A stretch of DNA of 64,000 bases from Histomonas meleagridis (Eukaryota > Parabasalia > Tritrichomonadida > Dientamoebidae). Shown one piece after another: positions 20,380 to 31,979 of the stretch. Where the stretch lies: contig WSYJ01000175.1 in assembly GCA_020186115.1 (NCBI GenBank), positions 62,001 through 126,000 on the forward strand, given 5' to 3'. The translations under genes and the position numbers were made by a program. The notes under the pieces were generated by a model, which was given only the letters and a program-made list of their open reading frames with translations, had not been told where the DNA came from and did no database searches. Each line of letters opens with the position of its first letter. Positions within the stretch are counted from its first letter, which is position 1.

Positions 20380-23300
20380 TTATTTAGTATTTTCGATAGG
20401 GAACAAGAAGAAAGTTCCATCATTTGCAACTGCCATAATTAATTTTTCATTATCGAATGCAATTGTTTGTATTTCTTTCTTCGTACTAAAGAACTCTTTT
20501 TCCACGTTCAAAAAGAAAGCCTCGAACATATATAATTGACCGCATTTAGAAGCCAACAAAACGTAATCGAAACCATTTAAAGTGAATGAATCGAAAACGG
20601 AAATTTCAATTGGAACAATTTTTTCTTTAATTAATTCGCCATTAATAGAAAACAAAGATAAATATTTAACATTATCAACTTTGGATATTGAATAAATTAA
20701 AATGAATCCCCAACTTTTAGTAACCAAAACTTTTAAAGGTTTTTTATTTTTTAGTTCGATAGTTTTTGTAACCAAAAATTCATTTAAAGATATTAAAAAT
20801 ATTATACCATTATTTGCGCAGAATACCGCAGTAGAAAATACATCAGAAACATAACAACAATTAATCGAATCACAAAAAGAATTCATATAAAATATGTTTT
20901 TATATGGGCTTTCAAGTGAAATTGATATTGTTGAATCAGATCCACCAGAAGCAATAAAGTTACCATTAATCGAAACGCAATTAATCTTATTAAAATGACA
21001 AAAAATCGATTTTTTCTTATAATTATTACAATTTAATAACTTCATCATTCCGATTTTAGTTGAAATGATTAGATTATTATTAGATGTAATATTATACATA
21101 AATTCTTTTGGATCACTAATCTTAACATTCAAATAAGTTTTATATATTTTTTTCAACTCATCGGAATTAATATATATAATATTTCCTTTATTATAATATT
21201 TCTTTATTTCATCAATATTAAAACTTAACTTAAAAATTAAACCATTTTCCTCAATGATTAAAAACGAAATTAAAAAAGAATTTAATACATTAGAAAACAA
21301 AAAATTGGATTTAAAAGAAATAATCAAAACATTATTTGTAATTTTTGGTGAAAAATTAAAAATTTTTTTAAGTGGATGTTTCTTATTAAATAAATGTGGT
21401 GGAATTTGACCATAATTACTTATAATAGGTTCAACGGATAAATTTTGTGATTCATTTTGAGGATTATCCCAAACATCTTCATATAAAAATGGATGATATA
21501 AATTATTTTCAGCTTTTTGTTTAATTCCCCAAATATAATCGATCCAATTATTTAAGTTTTTCGATACGTAATCACTTTCTAAAGCTTTCCGATGTAAATA
21601 AACAAAATTATAAAAATCATTTTTACTCCAATTAGGTAATTCCACATCGTTAATGTTTTTATTATCAACTATACCTAAATCAAAATGATTCATATTAATT
21701 AAAAACGTTGATGAAAAAAACGCCTCAGGAACTAACTCAATATAACTATTATTATTTGTTGAAGAAATTTTATACATTTTCGAAATCGATGAAAATAATC
21801 GATCAGATCGATCGAATTTTCCATTTTGAGATTTAATATGTTGAGTTGAAAAAGGTTCTAAACGAACCAAAAACAAATAAACTATTAAAGGTGATGAAAA
21901 ACTTGAACTATATAAAAATTTATAATCGAAATCATTTTCGATATCTTTTAAAGATTGGATTAAATTATTAAAACGATTTTCATCTATTTCTCCAATCGGT
22001 TTATTTAAATCTCTATAAATAGTTTCATCATTAATATTTAATGTTTCGGAAGTATAATCTTTTAATATCCAAGGGAAAAATGGATACATTTCAGCTGAGT
22101 TAAATGAACGACCACTAAATATATTCAAGCACATTAAATATTCGAAATTTGATATTTTCCCTTCTTCCCATTGTTTTTTATATTGTAATGAGTTAAAATA
22201 TGATGAAAAATTCGAAGTTTGAATTGTTACATCTTTTAGATATAATATATTTAATTCTTGTAATAACTCAATGATATTTTCATGTTGTTCTAAATCAATT
22301 AAATATGATTTTCGATTAGTTAAAAAGATCTCAATACCACGCGGATGATGTAATATTGTTCTAAAAAGTATTTTTTCGATTTCATTTGAATTAATTATTA
22401 TCTTTTTATTATTCGAAAAGTATAAAATTATAATTTTGTTTTTCATAACTTTAAATATTATATTTTCTTCTTTCGATATTTTAATTAATTTCGCATTAGT
22501 TTCATAATATTTTTCATTGTTTTGATTATTAATTGATAAAATTTTGGAAAATTCTTTGATTTCAATTTGTATTTTCTTCTTAACATTTGATATGTTAAAC
22601 CAAAATTTATCGAATTTTTTGTTCGTTTTAAGTTTCATTGGACAAAAATATGAACAAATTGTTGAATCTCTCATCAAATGCATTTCATTATTTTGTATAT
22701 TCCAAGGCGATTTTCTAAATGATAATGTTGAAAACAATTTTCTCCATTCTTTTTCACCTTCATTATTATATATTTCCAAATTATTTAATAATTTTTCGAT
22801 ATTATTTTTAATTTCATTTAAATTATAAATAGTTTTTTCATAAATTTCAATTTTTTCTTTATGAAATATTTCGATTTCTTCACTTAATTTCAAAATAATT
22901 AGAGAAAAATTATCAACAATTGGAATGAATTCATATATACATTCTTCAACATTTAAATAACTTAAAGATTTCTCTTCCATAAGATATAATAAAATTTCAT
23001 CTAAGTCATAATATATTTGTTCATATTGTAATGGAATAATTTGATCTGTTAATATCATTAATCCAATATTCTTTAAATGGAAATCTTCATCAACTTTAAT
23101 ACTATAATGAAACTTAATATTATTAATAGCCTTAAAATTATTTAAATTTTTTATTTGTTTTTGTTTTTGTTGATTATTATTATCATTAAAAATGGAGTTA
23201 TAAAAACATTTTTCTAAAAATGTTTCAGTATAATCATTAGGTATAAATAATAAAAATATAAATGAAATTATTAAAAATGATTCGACTTTTTCTTTAGTTT

Positions 23301-26300
23301 GTAATGTTTTATCAGTTAATAAAAAATTCCCTAAAATTAATAAATAATAATTTTTTATGTAATCTAAATTATCATCGAAATAATATGAAATATTTTCTAG
23401 AAAAACATATTCTTCAATCCATTTATTATAATTATTATAATCAATTATTGTTTTAATAATGAAGTTTATAATTGCTTGTGATTGATTTGGTTGATTATAT
23501 GCTGTAATATATAAATAATATGACCAAAACTTATTTGTAATATATTTTTTATTCGGTTGAATTATTTCGAATAATTTTTTAATATAAATTTCTTCTTTCT
23601 TTTGACTTGTAATATAAAAACATAAACTTAATAATTCCGGATTTTTATTAATATGTTTTGTTAATTGAATGAAGAACTCAAAAGTGACAAATGGAATATT
23701 AATTAATTTTATCATTAAATTTACAGATTCCATTAAATTATATAAAGAAGTAATATTTAATGTAATAAACAAATCAATAACATGAATATAAATATCTGAA
23801 TCTTCATAAGTTATAAGATATAATAAAGGTAAAAATGAATAATTTTTAATTACATCATAATTTACACTTCCAAATAACATTGTATAAAAACGTAATAATG
23901 AAATAATTTGTTTTGTATTTAATTTAGTTGAGAAAATACAATATATTAATATTTCATGATCTTCTTTAGTATATTTATTCGAACCCATCCAAGTTAATAT
24001 TTGATAAATGTTTTCATACATTTCTAATACTTTAATATCGTTCATATTTTGATTTTCAAGTATAATATAATCAAAAAATTTAATAAAAATTGTCAAAAAG
24101 CTATTTTTATAATAAAGATTTTTAATATTATTTACAAATAAAAATAAATTCCAATTTGTGATAATTGATGTTTTCGAATCAATATCACATTTCTTTAATA
24201 AGTTAAAATTAACCAAAACTTCATCAAATAAAGATTGTTTTAAATTTGGTACTGTAATACAATTAAATAATGTGAAAAAACTAAAATATAAAAAATATGT
24301 TAAATGATTCGATGAAGTATTATATAATAAATAAGATATAATTGGAAATCCATGAATTACATAAAAGTTATATTGGATTTCTTCACTTATTAATAAAGCA
24401 ACCTTAAATAAGTCAACAATAGCTAAATCAAAAGAGAATTCTTTGTCATCATTATAAAAACGTAAATCTAATTGTGAAAATAAAGGAAGTAAAATTGAAA
24501 TACAAAAAACTTTTAATAAAATTTGTGAAAATGTTAAATATGTTAAATTCCCGACTTTTTTGTTAATGTTATTTCCATAATTTAACATTAATAAATTATT
24601 TTTAATTTCTGTTCTGATATAAAAAAACGAATTTTCGATATATTCTTTTTTAGGCCCATTTATATATATACTGTTTAATTTTTCTTCATCAATTTTTATA
24701 TAAAAACCAATTTTACCAAGTAATCCTTCATATAATATATTTTCGAAAGTAGTATAATATGATTTATTTAACATAATGTTAATAATCAATAATTTATCGA
24801 ATTCGAATTTAGGAAATATTAATTCATTTAAATAAATGTTATTTAAATATCCTTTTATAAGAAAATCGTTTTGAGTTTGATGAAATTTTAATGTAATTAA
24901 ATTCCAAGAATTTATATCAATTTTTTTGTCGAAACATTTTTTAATTTTATTAATTTGTATATTTAAATTAGAATTAATTATTGTTAAGTCAATGTAATTA
25001 TTATTATTAAAGTTAATATAAAAAATTGGCGAATTTTCAAATCCAATAAATAACCAAAACATAATATTAAAATCTTCTTTAAAATTATTCGTATTGTTTA
25101 TATCTATTTTATATGGAATTGAGTCATTTTTAAGTGGATAATATAAATTAAAATTATTTTCATTAAATTGAAGTAATTGCGTTAATGAAGCAATGAAATA
25201 TGTATGAAAATATGATAAATAATTTTCATTAATTGGACAAAACAAAGAAATAAAATGTTTAACAACTTTATTAGATGATATTATCGATGAAATTGTGATT
25301 AATAATTTCATTGCTGTCCCAATAAATATCGAATTTTTGATATCTGATTTTCGTGCTTGAATTTCTTTAAGTAATAAAATATCAATTTTTCCTTTATGAC
25401 ATTGTATTGCATTAATTTTATAACATGTACATAATTCTTTAAAATATGAAATAATATCAAGAATTTTCGGTGAATTAATATAAAACTTAAAAAAATTTGT
25501 TAAAACAAAATGATTTTTTATTATAAATTTTGTTGGAATTGTTTCAAATTGTTGATCAGATATAATATTTAAACATTTAATATAAAATGATTCATTAGAT
25601 TTATCTTTTTCGAATTTAATAATTTTAGAAAATATTTCATTAATTTTTTCATATTTTTTATTATCTTGTAATGAATAAAATTTAATAATTTCAAATAAAA
25701 TTAAAATCGATTCATTACAATCATTTTCTAAAGCATTAACAATTTCAAATAATGGATCAATAATTAAATAAAATTTATGAATTAAATTTGTTTCGATACA
25801 TATTTTATTATTAATATTTAATAAGAATAAAACAAAATTTATTACTTCGCTTTCATTTATAATTGTAATTGTCTTTTGAAATGTCGAACAGAAAAATGGA
25901 ATAATGAATTGATCGATGTTAATGAAATTATTTATACAAATTGTTGTTAATATTTGTCCACTTTTATCACGTATAGCTTTATCTTGGATTAATATCAATA
26001 AAATAAACATTAGTTCTAATGAATTGCACCATGAATAAGCATAAAATTTATTATTTACTAAAGTTTTTAATAATGAAACTAAAGAATTTTTTACTAAATT
26101 TATATACTTTAAATTATTTTCTTCAATTATATTATATTTAGTTGTTATTTCATATATTAACTCGATAAAACATTGCGATTTTAAATTCATAATTTCATAA
26201 TTTTTAGAGAAATATTTAATATAATTCAAGAATTCGATTATTATCAATGGATAATTTATTAATGAATTTGTGATAATTTTCGATAAAAATTCAATGTAAT

Positions 26301-27549
26301 TATTAATTAAAGTAAAAATAAATTCTTTTCGTATAATAAAAATCGGTAATAAATTGTTATCATTAAATTCCAATAATGTAATCGATGGATCAAATATTAT
26401 CGTATTAAATATTTGTTGGAAAATTGTATCTTTCATAAATTTAGAATCAAAAACAGATGAAAGAGATATAAAAATTAAAATTATATCTAAGTTTAAATCA
26501 TTTATTATACGTTGACATGATATTATTAATGCACTAATTAATGAAAAATTATTTTTTATTATTTTTATTGCTATTAAAATATTTTCGGGATAAATCTCTT
26601 CAAATGATTTTATTTCTTTTGGTTTTGGTAATTTGATTTGTTCATTAACATTTGTATCAATAAAAGTAAAATCAGAATTATCTTTATTATTATCATTATT
26701 TGTTGTTGTTTCGATTTTAATTGGTTCTTTTTTATTAATTTCAGTTAATTTCAAAATATTTTTTTCATTTGTAAAATATGTAAAAACATTACTCAAAAGT
26801 AAACTTGAAAATGATTTAATATTGGATTGAGAAAAATATGATAAAATATTCGAAAACATTTGTAGAATTATTAAGTTTAAATGTTGCAAATGATCATTAA
26901 ACGAATTAATTAAAAGAGTAAATGTTTCATCAGATTGTAAAAACATTGGATTCGATACTAAAAAATTTGTTAACAACTTAATAAATTGTTTCGAAATTGA
27001 ATCATTTTCCTCAAACAGCTTTTTGGAATGTTGAATAAGTAAGTCAAGTATGAGAAAATTATTTTTGTTGTTTTTGAAGAATTGAATAAATAATTGTTCA
27101 ATTAATTCACTGTTAAAAATAGAAAATCGGTGAACAAAATCAATGACGAAAATAATCGTTTGTGAAACTAGATCCTTTAATTTTGTATCAATTGCTTGAA
27201 ATAATATTTGTAAAAAATCATTTGTAACACCCATTTCTTGCTGTGTAAATATAAAGAATGGAACTGCTTTAAGAACAAAAAAACTGAAAACATCTGGAAA
27301 TTTTGATTTTTCATTTAACAAAATTTTAAATGCTTTTATACCTGGGATTGCACGTACATCAAAAAGAGATGAAAGACCTTTTATATTCAAATTTTTTAAG
27401 TATTCTTGTAATTTTTGTATTTCAGTAAAATTTCGTGTTGCATTAAGAAGCAAATTCAATTCAGAAGGAATGTTTTTTGGGAATCTGTTTGGTTGTTTTA
27501 AGTAAATAATTCTAATAATTGGATGCTGTACTTCTTCCAATCCCTCCAT
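20380..27549 (-). CDS. BEACH-domain protein with PH-like and WD40 regions
   Basis: A single 2389-residue ORF. Residues about 1-800 are helical, solenoid-like and rich in Asn/Ile/Lys. A concanavalin-like region lies at about 825-920 (FNIMFWLFIGFENSP, then WNLITLKFHQ). A PH-BEACH module covers about 1680-1775, ending ILHHPRGIEIFLTNRKSYLI. The BEACH domain spans about 1780-2025 with hallmark pieces YKKQWEEGKISNFEYLMCLN, FPWILKDYTSE, RDLNKPIGE, FLVRLEPFST, ELVPEAFF, DVELPNWSKN and then FVYLHRKALES. WD40-like repeats fill about 2150-2389. BEACH proteins (LYST, neurobeachin, ALFY type) act in membrane trafficking, lysosome-related organelles and autophagy. The start has CCGTTTATAAAC about 4 bp upstream. 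It is divergent from the Rictor homologue, with 328 bp between starts. Confidence 0.92.
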   Translation of the reverse strand: MEGLEEVQHPIIRIIYLKQPNRFPKNIPSELNLLLNATRNFTEIQKLQEYLKNLNIKGLSSLFDVRAIPGIKAFKILLNEKSKFPDVFSFFVLKAVPFFIFTQQEMGVTNDFLQILFQAIDTKLKDLVSQTIIFVIDFVHRFSIFNSELIEQLFIQFFKNNKNNFLILDLLIQHSKKLFEENDSISKQFIKLLTNFLVSNPMFLQSDETFTLLINSFNDHLQHLNLIILQMFSNILSYFSQSNIKSFSSLLLSNVFTYFTNEKNILKLTEINKKEPIKIETTTNNDNNKDNSDFTFIDTNVNEQIKLPKPKEIKSFEEIYPENILIAIKIIKNNFSLISALIISCQRIINDLNLDIILIFISLSSVFDSKFMKDTIFQQIFNTIIFDPSITLLEFNDNNLLPIFIIRKEFIFTLINNYIEFLSKIITNSLINYPLIIIEFLNYIKYFSKNYEIMNLKSQCFIELIYEITTKYNIIEENNLKYINLVKNSLVSLLKTLVNNKFYAYSWCNSLELMFILLILIQDKAIRDKSGQILTTICINNFINIDQFIIPFFCSTFQKTITIINESEVINFVLFLLNINNKICIETNLIHKFYLIIDPLFEIVNALENDCNESILILFEIIKFYSLQDNKKYEKINEIFSKIIKFEKDKSNESFYIKCLNIISDQQFETIPTKFIIKNHFVLTNFFKFYINSPKILDIISYFKELCTCYKINAIQCHKGKIDILLLKEIQARKSDIKNSIFIGTAMKLLITISSIISSNKVVKHFISLFCPINENYLSYFHTYFIASLTQLLQFNENNFNLYYPLKNDSIPYKIDINNTNNFKEDFNIMFWLFIGFENSPIFYINFNNNNYIDLTIINSNLNIQINKIKKCFDKKIDINSWNLITLKFHQTQNDFLIKGYLNNIYLNELIFPKFEFDKLLIINIMLNKSYYTTFENILYEGLLGKIGFYIKIDEEKLNSIYINGPKKEYIENSFFYIRTEIKNNLLMLNYGNNINKKVGNLTYLTFSQILLKVFCISILLPLFSQLDLRFYNDDKEFSFDLAIVDLFKVALLISEEIQYNFYVIHGFPIISYLLYNTSSNHLTYFLYFSFFTLFNCITVPNLKQSLFDEVLVNFNLLKKCDIDSKTSIITNWNLFLFVNNIKNLYYKNSFLTIFIKFFDYIILENQNMNDIKVLEMYENIYQILTWMGSNKYTKEDHEILIYCIFSTKLNTKQIISLLRFYTMLFGSVNYDVIKNYSFLPLLYLITYEDSDIYIHVIDLFITLNITSLYNLMESVNLMIKLINIPFVTFEFFIQLTKHINKNPELLSLCFYITSQKKEEIYIKKLFEIIQPNKKYITNKFWSYYLYITAYNQPNQSQAIINFIIKTIIDYNNYNKWIEEYVFLENISYYFDDNLDYIKNYYLLILGNFLLTDKTLQTKEKVESFLIISFIFLLFIPNDYTETFLEKCFYNSIFNDNNNQQKQKQIKNLNNFKAINNIKFHYSIKVDEDFHLKNIGLMILTDQIIPLQYEQIYYDLDEILLYLMEEKSLSYLNVEECIYEFIPIVDNFSLIILKLSEEIEIFHKEKIEIYEKTIYNLNEIKNNIEKLLNNLEIYNNEGEKEWRKLFSTLSFRKSPWNIQNNEMHLMRDSTICSYFCPMKLKTNKKFDKFWFNISNVKKKIQIEIKEFSKILSINNQNNEKYYETNAKLIKISKEENIIFKVMKNKIIILYFSNNKKIIINSNEIEKILFRTILHHPRGIEIFLTNRKSYLIDLEQHENIIELLQELNILYLKDVTIQTSNFSSYFNSLQYKKQWEEGKISNFEYLMCLNIFSGRSFNSAEMYPFFPWILKDYTSETLNINDETIYRDLNKPIGEIDENRFNNLIQSLKDIENDFDYKFLYSSSFSSPLIVYLFLVRLEPFSTQHIKSQNGKFDRSDRLFSSISKMYKISSTNNNSYIELVPEAFFSSTFLINMNHFDLGIVDNKNINDVELPNWSKNDFYNFVYLHRKALESDYVSKNLNNWIDYIWGIKQKAENNLYHPFLYEDVWDNPQNESQNLSVEPIISNYGQIPPHLFNKKHPLKKIFNFSPKITNNVLIISFKSNFLFSNVLNSFLISFLIIEENGLIFKLSFNIDEIKKYYNKGNIIYINSDELKKIYKTYLNVKISDPKEFMYNITSNNNLIISTKIGMMKLLNCNNYKKKSIFCHFNKINCVSINGNFIASGGSDSTISISLESPYKNIFYMNSFCDSINCCYVSDVFSTAVFCANNGIIFLISLNEFLVTKTIELKNKKPLKVLVTKSWGFILIYSISKVDNVKYLSLFSINGELIKEKIVPIEISVFDSFTLNGFDYVLLASKCGQLYMFEAFFLNVEKEFFSTKKEIQTIAFDNEKLIMAVANDGTFFLFPIENTK

Positions 27550-27877
27550 TGTTTATAAACGGCTTCTGTTCAAAAGTGTTTCATATGAAAAGTGTCAAAT
27601 CGTAGATAATCTAGAATTAATTCATTGGAAAGAATTTCAATGCATATATAAATATAAAATTAAAATTAAAATAAAAAAGATCTTCTTTTTGCCTTTATTA
27701 AAAGCTACTATGGATAATCTTAGGATATATATGATATCTATTGGAGAAATTTATGAATGTTGATTTTCCTTAAACGGCCTCCTCATTTGTCATAACTTTT
27801 TCAATAAGGTCTAGTCCAATTAATCCGATAGGTATAAAGCATTTAATTCTATGACGATAGATATTTAACGTGTTGAG
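27550..27877. promoter_or_regulatory. Divergent promoter region, BEACH gene and Rictor homologue
   Basis: 328 bp separate two divergent start codons. Visible elements are CCGTTTATAAAC beside the BEACH ATG (minus strand, 27551-27562), two direct AAAAGTGT words at about 27571-27595, and TTTAACGTG about 10 bp before the Rictor ATG. No perfect TCA-Y-W initiator is close to either start. Function is inferred from position only. Confidence 0.4.
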
Positions 27878-30667
27878 ATGGAATCTGAACTCACAAAAGC
27901 GCTTATAGGAATCGTAAGCAACAAAGAATCAATTTCATCAAAATCCATAATTGATACACTAGAAAATTATAAACCAATACTTGAAAATATTGATATGACA
28001 AAAATTAATTTAGATAAAATTGCTCCAATTCTTCATTATTTTTATTGCATTCAGAACATTGAAATACGAACATTAGTTCTTCATTATTGTTTAATATTTG
28101 AACTTGTTTCTCCACTTACTATTTCAGAGAAATACAAATTTGATTATTTAATTGCTCAATCATTAACTCAAAAAGGATCTCAATTTAACCCTAGCCAGAG
28201 GCGTCTTAATGACGAAATACAAACAGCATTAGCTTATATTTCTATTTTTCTCCGTATTCGAAGATTTCTTCCAAGTTCTATCATCCGAGCCTTTATTGCG
28301 TTTTATGATTCCACGGAAAAACCAATACAAAGTTCTTTTGTCTGGACCATTTGTGAGATGACAGTTGTTTGTGATAATATTATTATTGATTATCCAAAAA
28401 TTTCAAAAATCCTTTCATCATATCTTCTTGAATCTGGTAGCGAAGTCATATCCAAACTATTTGTTTATCTTCTTGAAAAAAATGATTATTTTGTATCAAA
28501 TTCAGATTATTTTCTTTCAATTCTTTCACCACTTTCTCAAATTTCTTCATCCATAGATTCCACTGCATCCATTACATCACTTGTTAGTATCCTTCGTACA
28601 TGGCCAGGAGTTTTAAATTTTGGGATTAAAAACGGAATTTTTATGAGTCTTATTCAATGTTTACCGCATTCAACTGATTCCATTATTGAAATTTTTCAAC
28701 AACTTCTAAATCTTAACAATAGTACATATGAACTTACCGATGGGTTTTGTGGCTTTTGTATTTACACATTAATTAAACTTGGGCTAATTGAATCACTTAA
28801 AACGTTATCCAAACAAAACAAATCCGCTTCATCATTTCTTAGTACATTATTACCATTTCTTAACTATTCCACAAGTGAAGATGTTGAATCATTACGTTCA
28901 CGATTAATACTTTCGCCGGACATAAAAATTCCTCCGAATTCTAAATCGATTTTATTTGATGTTGCACAATCGTTAACTATACCACAAAAGATTACAACGA
29001 TTAGTGGCTTTACATTACCACAAAACTATGAACGTTGGGATTGGAATTCTATTTTAATATTATTATCAGTAATTTTACCATATAATGAAACAGAATCACA
29101 ATCACAAAACGCGAAACAATTTTATCAAAAACTTTTACAATATTTTAGTGGCACCTTTTTAACAGTTGCGTATGGTAATAAATGTACATTAATGAACGAT
29201 GCGTTATATATGTTAATCAATTTATTATCATCGAAAAGTTGGGGAATACCAATCATCGAATCATGTGATAGTTTAAAACAAGCTATGTATAACGTAATAT
29301 GGTCATTAAAAGAGAACTTAAAAATCGATACATCTTCACCACAATGGGCATTGTTCCGTTGTGTTATAACAATGGTATCTGAAGCAAGCGGAATATCCAT
29401 ATTAAAAATGTGGATGTTTCATGAAAACTTGATAAATCTTGGATCTTTACCATTCGATAATTCGACTTGTACATTAATTCTTTCATCGTTTAAGTTATAT
29501 CCTGAAACAGGTTTAGTTATACCAATTTATATGTCGTTTTTAACATCCGAAAATTTATATATACATAAAATAGCTATAAATGATTTACGACAGAAAAAAA
29601 TTTCGACTCCAAATTTCCATATGAATGGATTTAAGTTATTATTAGTTCCACATATTAAAGATCTTTATAATAATAATAATAATGATGCGAACATTGAAAA
29701 GATGAAATTAGCATTAAATTTATTCGTTGAAATCATTTCGACTGATGAAAATGCTTTAAATCTAATTACAAATGATCAAACATTCCATGAAATATTACGA
29801 AAGAATTCACATTTCATTTATACTTATTTATTATCATGTGAAAACGGAATAAAAATTTCGAATATCGACGAAGAGATCCAATGGTGGATGAGCATTGGTA
29901 ATAAGGAATACTTAAAGTTATATAACAAAGCTGTTGAATATTCATTTCATAAAGACTTTTCGACAATAATTGAGCCCGAAATATATAATAAAAATGGAAC
30001 TGTTTCAATTCCACCGCATTTATTCTCACAACTAATAAAGACTAAAATTGGAATCGAAAAGTTAACTCCGAAAATTCCAATTCTTTTAAATGAATTAAGT
30101 TCCGATTTAATTGGAACAAAATCTAAAGAATCGATAATTTTGGCATTAGCAAACTTCGGTTCTAATTCAACAACATTAAATGTCATTGAAGAAAATAAGT
30201 TAATTGAGAAATTATTCGATTGCGTATTAAAGTCAAACTCTGCTTCGTTAAGAGGTTTTTTGATTATCGCAATTTCGATGTTGGAGCAATCCGATTATTT
30301 GAATGATGTTCTGCATAAATTCGATTGGTTCGAGTTCAAGTTCGGATTACGTAAATGTCGAATACCTACAAATGTTTCGACGTTTTTGGCGAAAAAAGTA
30401 AAAACGAAAAATAACTTCCAAAACATCGATGAAATCGAAGGATTTGGCGTTGTGCCGCAAATGTTAAGGAAATTAACAAACGAATTATATATGAAAACTT
30501 GTATACCAGCGCTGACAGAACTAATGAAACATAATCCGAAGTTGTTCAAGAATAGAAAATTGGCGGAATACGCACACAAATTGTTGGCAATGTACGAATA
30601 TGATAGCGAAATAAGGGGCTTCATTTATTCGTTGTTTAAGACAACGCCTTTGCTGGAAATGAAATAG
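27878..30667 (+). CDS. Rictor homologue, TORC2 subunit
   Basis: A 929-residue helical-repeat protein. The amino-terminal third follows the Rictor N-terminal domain: IRTLVLHYC, then FDYLIAQSL, then SSIIRAFIAF, and WPGVLNFGIKNGIFMSLIQC (Rictor: WPGL). The middle has QFYQKLLQYFSGTFL and ISILKMWMFHENLINLG. Near residues 746-815 is a Rictor_V-like block with SIILALANFGSNSTTLNVIE (family: ALWALGNIGSS..G) and SASLRGFLIIAISML (family: LSLRGTCFYVLGLI). Rictor defines TOR complex 2, which phosphorylates AGC kinases and controls actin and growth. It is shorter than human RICTOR, like other protist forms. The assignment rests on motif order read by eye. Confidence 0.85.
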   Translation: MESELTKALIGIVSNKESISSKSIIDTLENYKPILENIDMTKINLDKIAPILHYFYCIQNIEIRTLVLHYCLIFELVSPLTISEKYKFDYLIAQSLTQKGSQFNPSQRRLNDEIQTALAYISIFLRIRRFLPSSIIRAFIAFYDSTEKPIQSSFVWTICEMTVVCDNIIIDYPKISKILSSYLLESGSEVISKLFVYLLEKNDYFVSNSDYFLSILSPLSQISSSIDSTASITSLVSILRTWPGVLNFGIKNGIFMSLIQCLPHSTDSIIEIFQQLLNLNNSTYELTDGFCGFCIYTLIKLGLIESLKTLSKQNKSASSFLSTLLPFLNYSTSEDVESLRSRLILSPDIKIPPNSKSILFDVAQSLTIPQKITTISGFTLPQNYERWDWNSILILLSVILPYNETESQSQNAKQFYQKLLQYFSGTFLTVAYGNKCTLMNDALYMLINLLSSKSWGIPIIESCDSLKQAMYNVIWSLKENLKIDTSSPQWALFRCVITMVSEASGISILKMWMFHENLINLGSLPFDNSTCTLILSSFKLYPETGLVIPIYMSFLTSENLYIHKIAINDLRQKKISTPNFHMNGFKLLLVPHIKDLYNNNNNDANIEKMKLALNLFVEIISTDENALNLITNDQTFHEILRKNSHFIYTYLLSCENGIKISNIDEEIQWWMSIGNKEYLKLYNKAVEYSFHKDFSTIIEPEIYNKNGTVSIPPHLFSQLIKTKIGIEKLTPKIPILLNELSSDLIGTKSKESIILALANFGSNSTTLNVIEENKLIEKLFDCVLKSNSASLRGFLIIAISMLEQSDYLNDVLHKFDWFEFKFGLRKCRIPTNVSTFLAKKVKTKNNFQNIDEIEGFGVVPQMLRKLTNELYMKTCIPALTELMKHNPKLFKNRKLAEYAHKLLAMYEYDSEIRGFIYSLFKTTPLLEMK

Positions 30668-30959
30668 TTTTATTTGTAAACCATGTGTGGTATTGAATGT
30701 GATTTTTTAGAAAGAGAAGTTGTGAATTAAAAGTTTTTGTTAACATTACAAATATTTTGTGGTTTAATTTAATATTGTTTCCAAATTACAATAATCTTTT
30801 TATGAAAATTTATTAGAAATATTAGTTAACAAATGGATTACATCAGTTGGAAAGAACATATTTGTAAACTATTCAAATATCATTACCTTTTTCAAATTAC
30901 AGAAGATGTAAACTTTTTAATCGAACTTTTTCATTATTTTATACAAATAAACAAATCTA

Positions 30960-31682
30960 ATGAATGAGCAGCTTTTTGATTTCCCAGCTCTTTCAGAGTC
31001 ACTTCAATCATTCTATAATGCAGATTTAACAAACAAAGTAGTATCTGCTCATCAATCTTTGATTTTTAATAATTCTTATTTTCCTGAAATATTTGATTTA
31101 AATCAAAGATCTGAATCTCCATATCTTACACAAAGATTTGCAACTAAACCACCACAGTCAGATATTCGTTTTTCTCCGTTCTTTCTATCTGAACTTCAAA
31201 TGAAAGAGAATGAGATTCGAGAAAATTGGGTAAAACATAAAAAGATACGTTCAGTTCATAAAGTGGTTAAAAGGCCAAGGTCTACCATAACTCCAGAGAA
31301 GCATGAAGCTAAGAAATCAGTAAATCTTAATCAATCTCCATTGATTGCAGATATCGAAGGAAGTCCAACTCAAAAATCGCATAACAGTATGCCAGAGAGA
31401 GGTGAATCCAGGCGTAATCGTGCAAGAACAGTTCTGAAACCAAAAAGACAAAATCCATTAGTTTCATTTTCTAAAAACAATGAAAGAACAATGGATTTAA
31501 CAGCAAAACCAGTAGTTTGCGAACGCTCTGATAAAGATGGCATTATTCCTCGTTTATCGACCAACGGAATGGGAACATTTGGATCTGGGAAAAAAGCTAA
31601 AAAACCCAATCAACCAAGCATAGTTAGGTGTTCCCGTAAGAGGGGATTATTTAGGCTTCCAAAGCGTGCAATTGAATGGTAA
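30960..31682 (+). CDS. Uncharacterised basic, probably disordered protein, 240 residues
   Basis: Not recognised. The first roughly 60 residues are mixed (EQLFDFPALSESLQSFYN). The remainder is strongly basic and Ser/Pro-rich, with Lys/Arg clusters (KHKKIRSVHKVVKRPRST, then KRGLFRLPKRAIEW at the end). There is no membrane segment, zinc-binding pattern or clear domain. The clusters could act as nuclear localisation or nucleic-acid-binding patches. The ORF is intact; the stop TAA at 31680-31682 is followed by TAAATG, which contains TAAA. Confidence 0.6.
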   Translation: MNEQLFDFPALSESLQSFYNADLTNKVVSAHQSLIFNNSYFPEIFDLNQRSESPYLTQRFATKPPQSDIRFSPFFLSELQMKENEIRENWVKHKKIRSVHKVVKRPRSTITPEKHEAKKSVNLNQSPLIADIEGSPTQKSHNSMPERGESRRNRARTVLKPKRQNPLVSFSKNNERTMDLTAKPVVCERSDKDGIIPRLSTNGMGTFGSGKKAKKPNQPSIVRCSRKRGLFRLPKRAIEW

Positions 31683-31979
31683 TAAATGTTATTCAATGTT
31701 TTCTTTTATCTTTTTTTTTTAATGTTTTGTAGTATTTTAATGTTTGTTCATAGTAATAATAATTGATTTTTTGTATTTTGGGGATTTTTTATTGATTTAA
31801 ATGTAATTAAAATATATAAATTTTCATTTTTTTCATTGATTTCTTATTTCTTTTTATGCGTTGAAACCATTTCCAAAACCAATGATTCGAAGAACTCATC
31901 TGAGTTCAAGATGAATCAATAAAAACCGAATAAATTTTACTCTATTTTTGTTGTACGTTAAATTACAACCGAAATCGCA

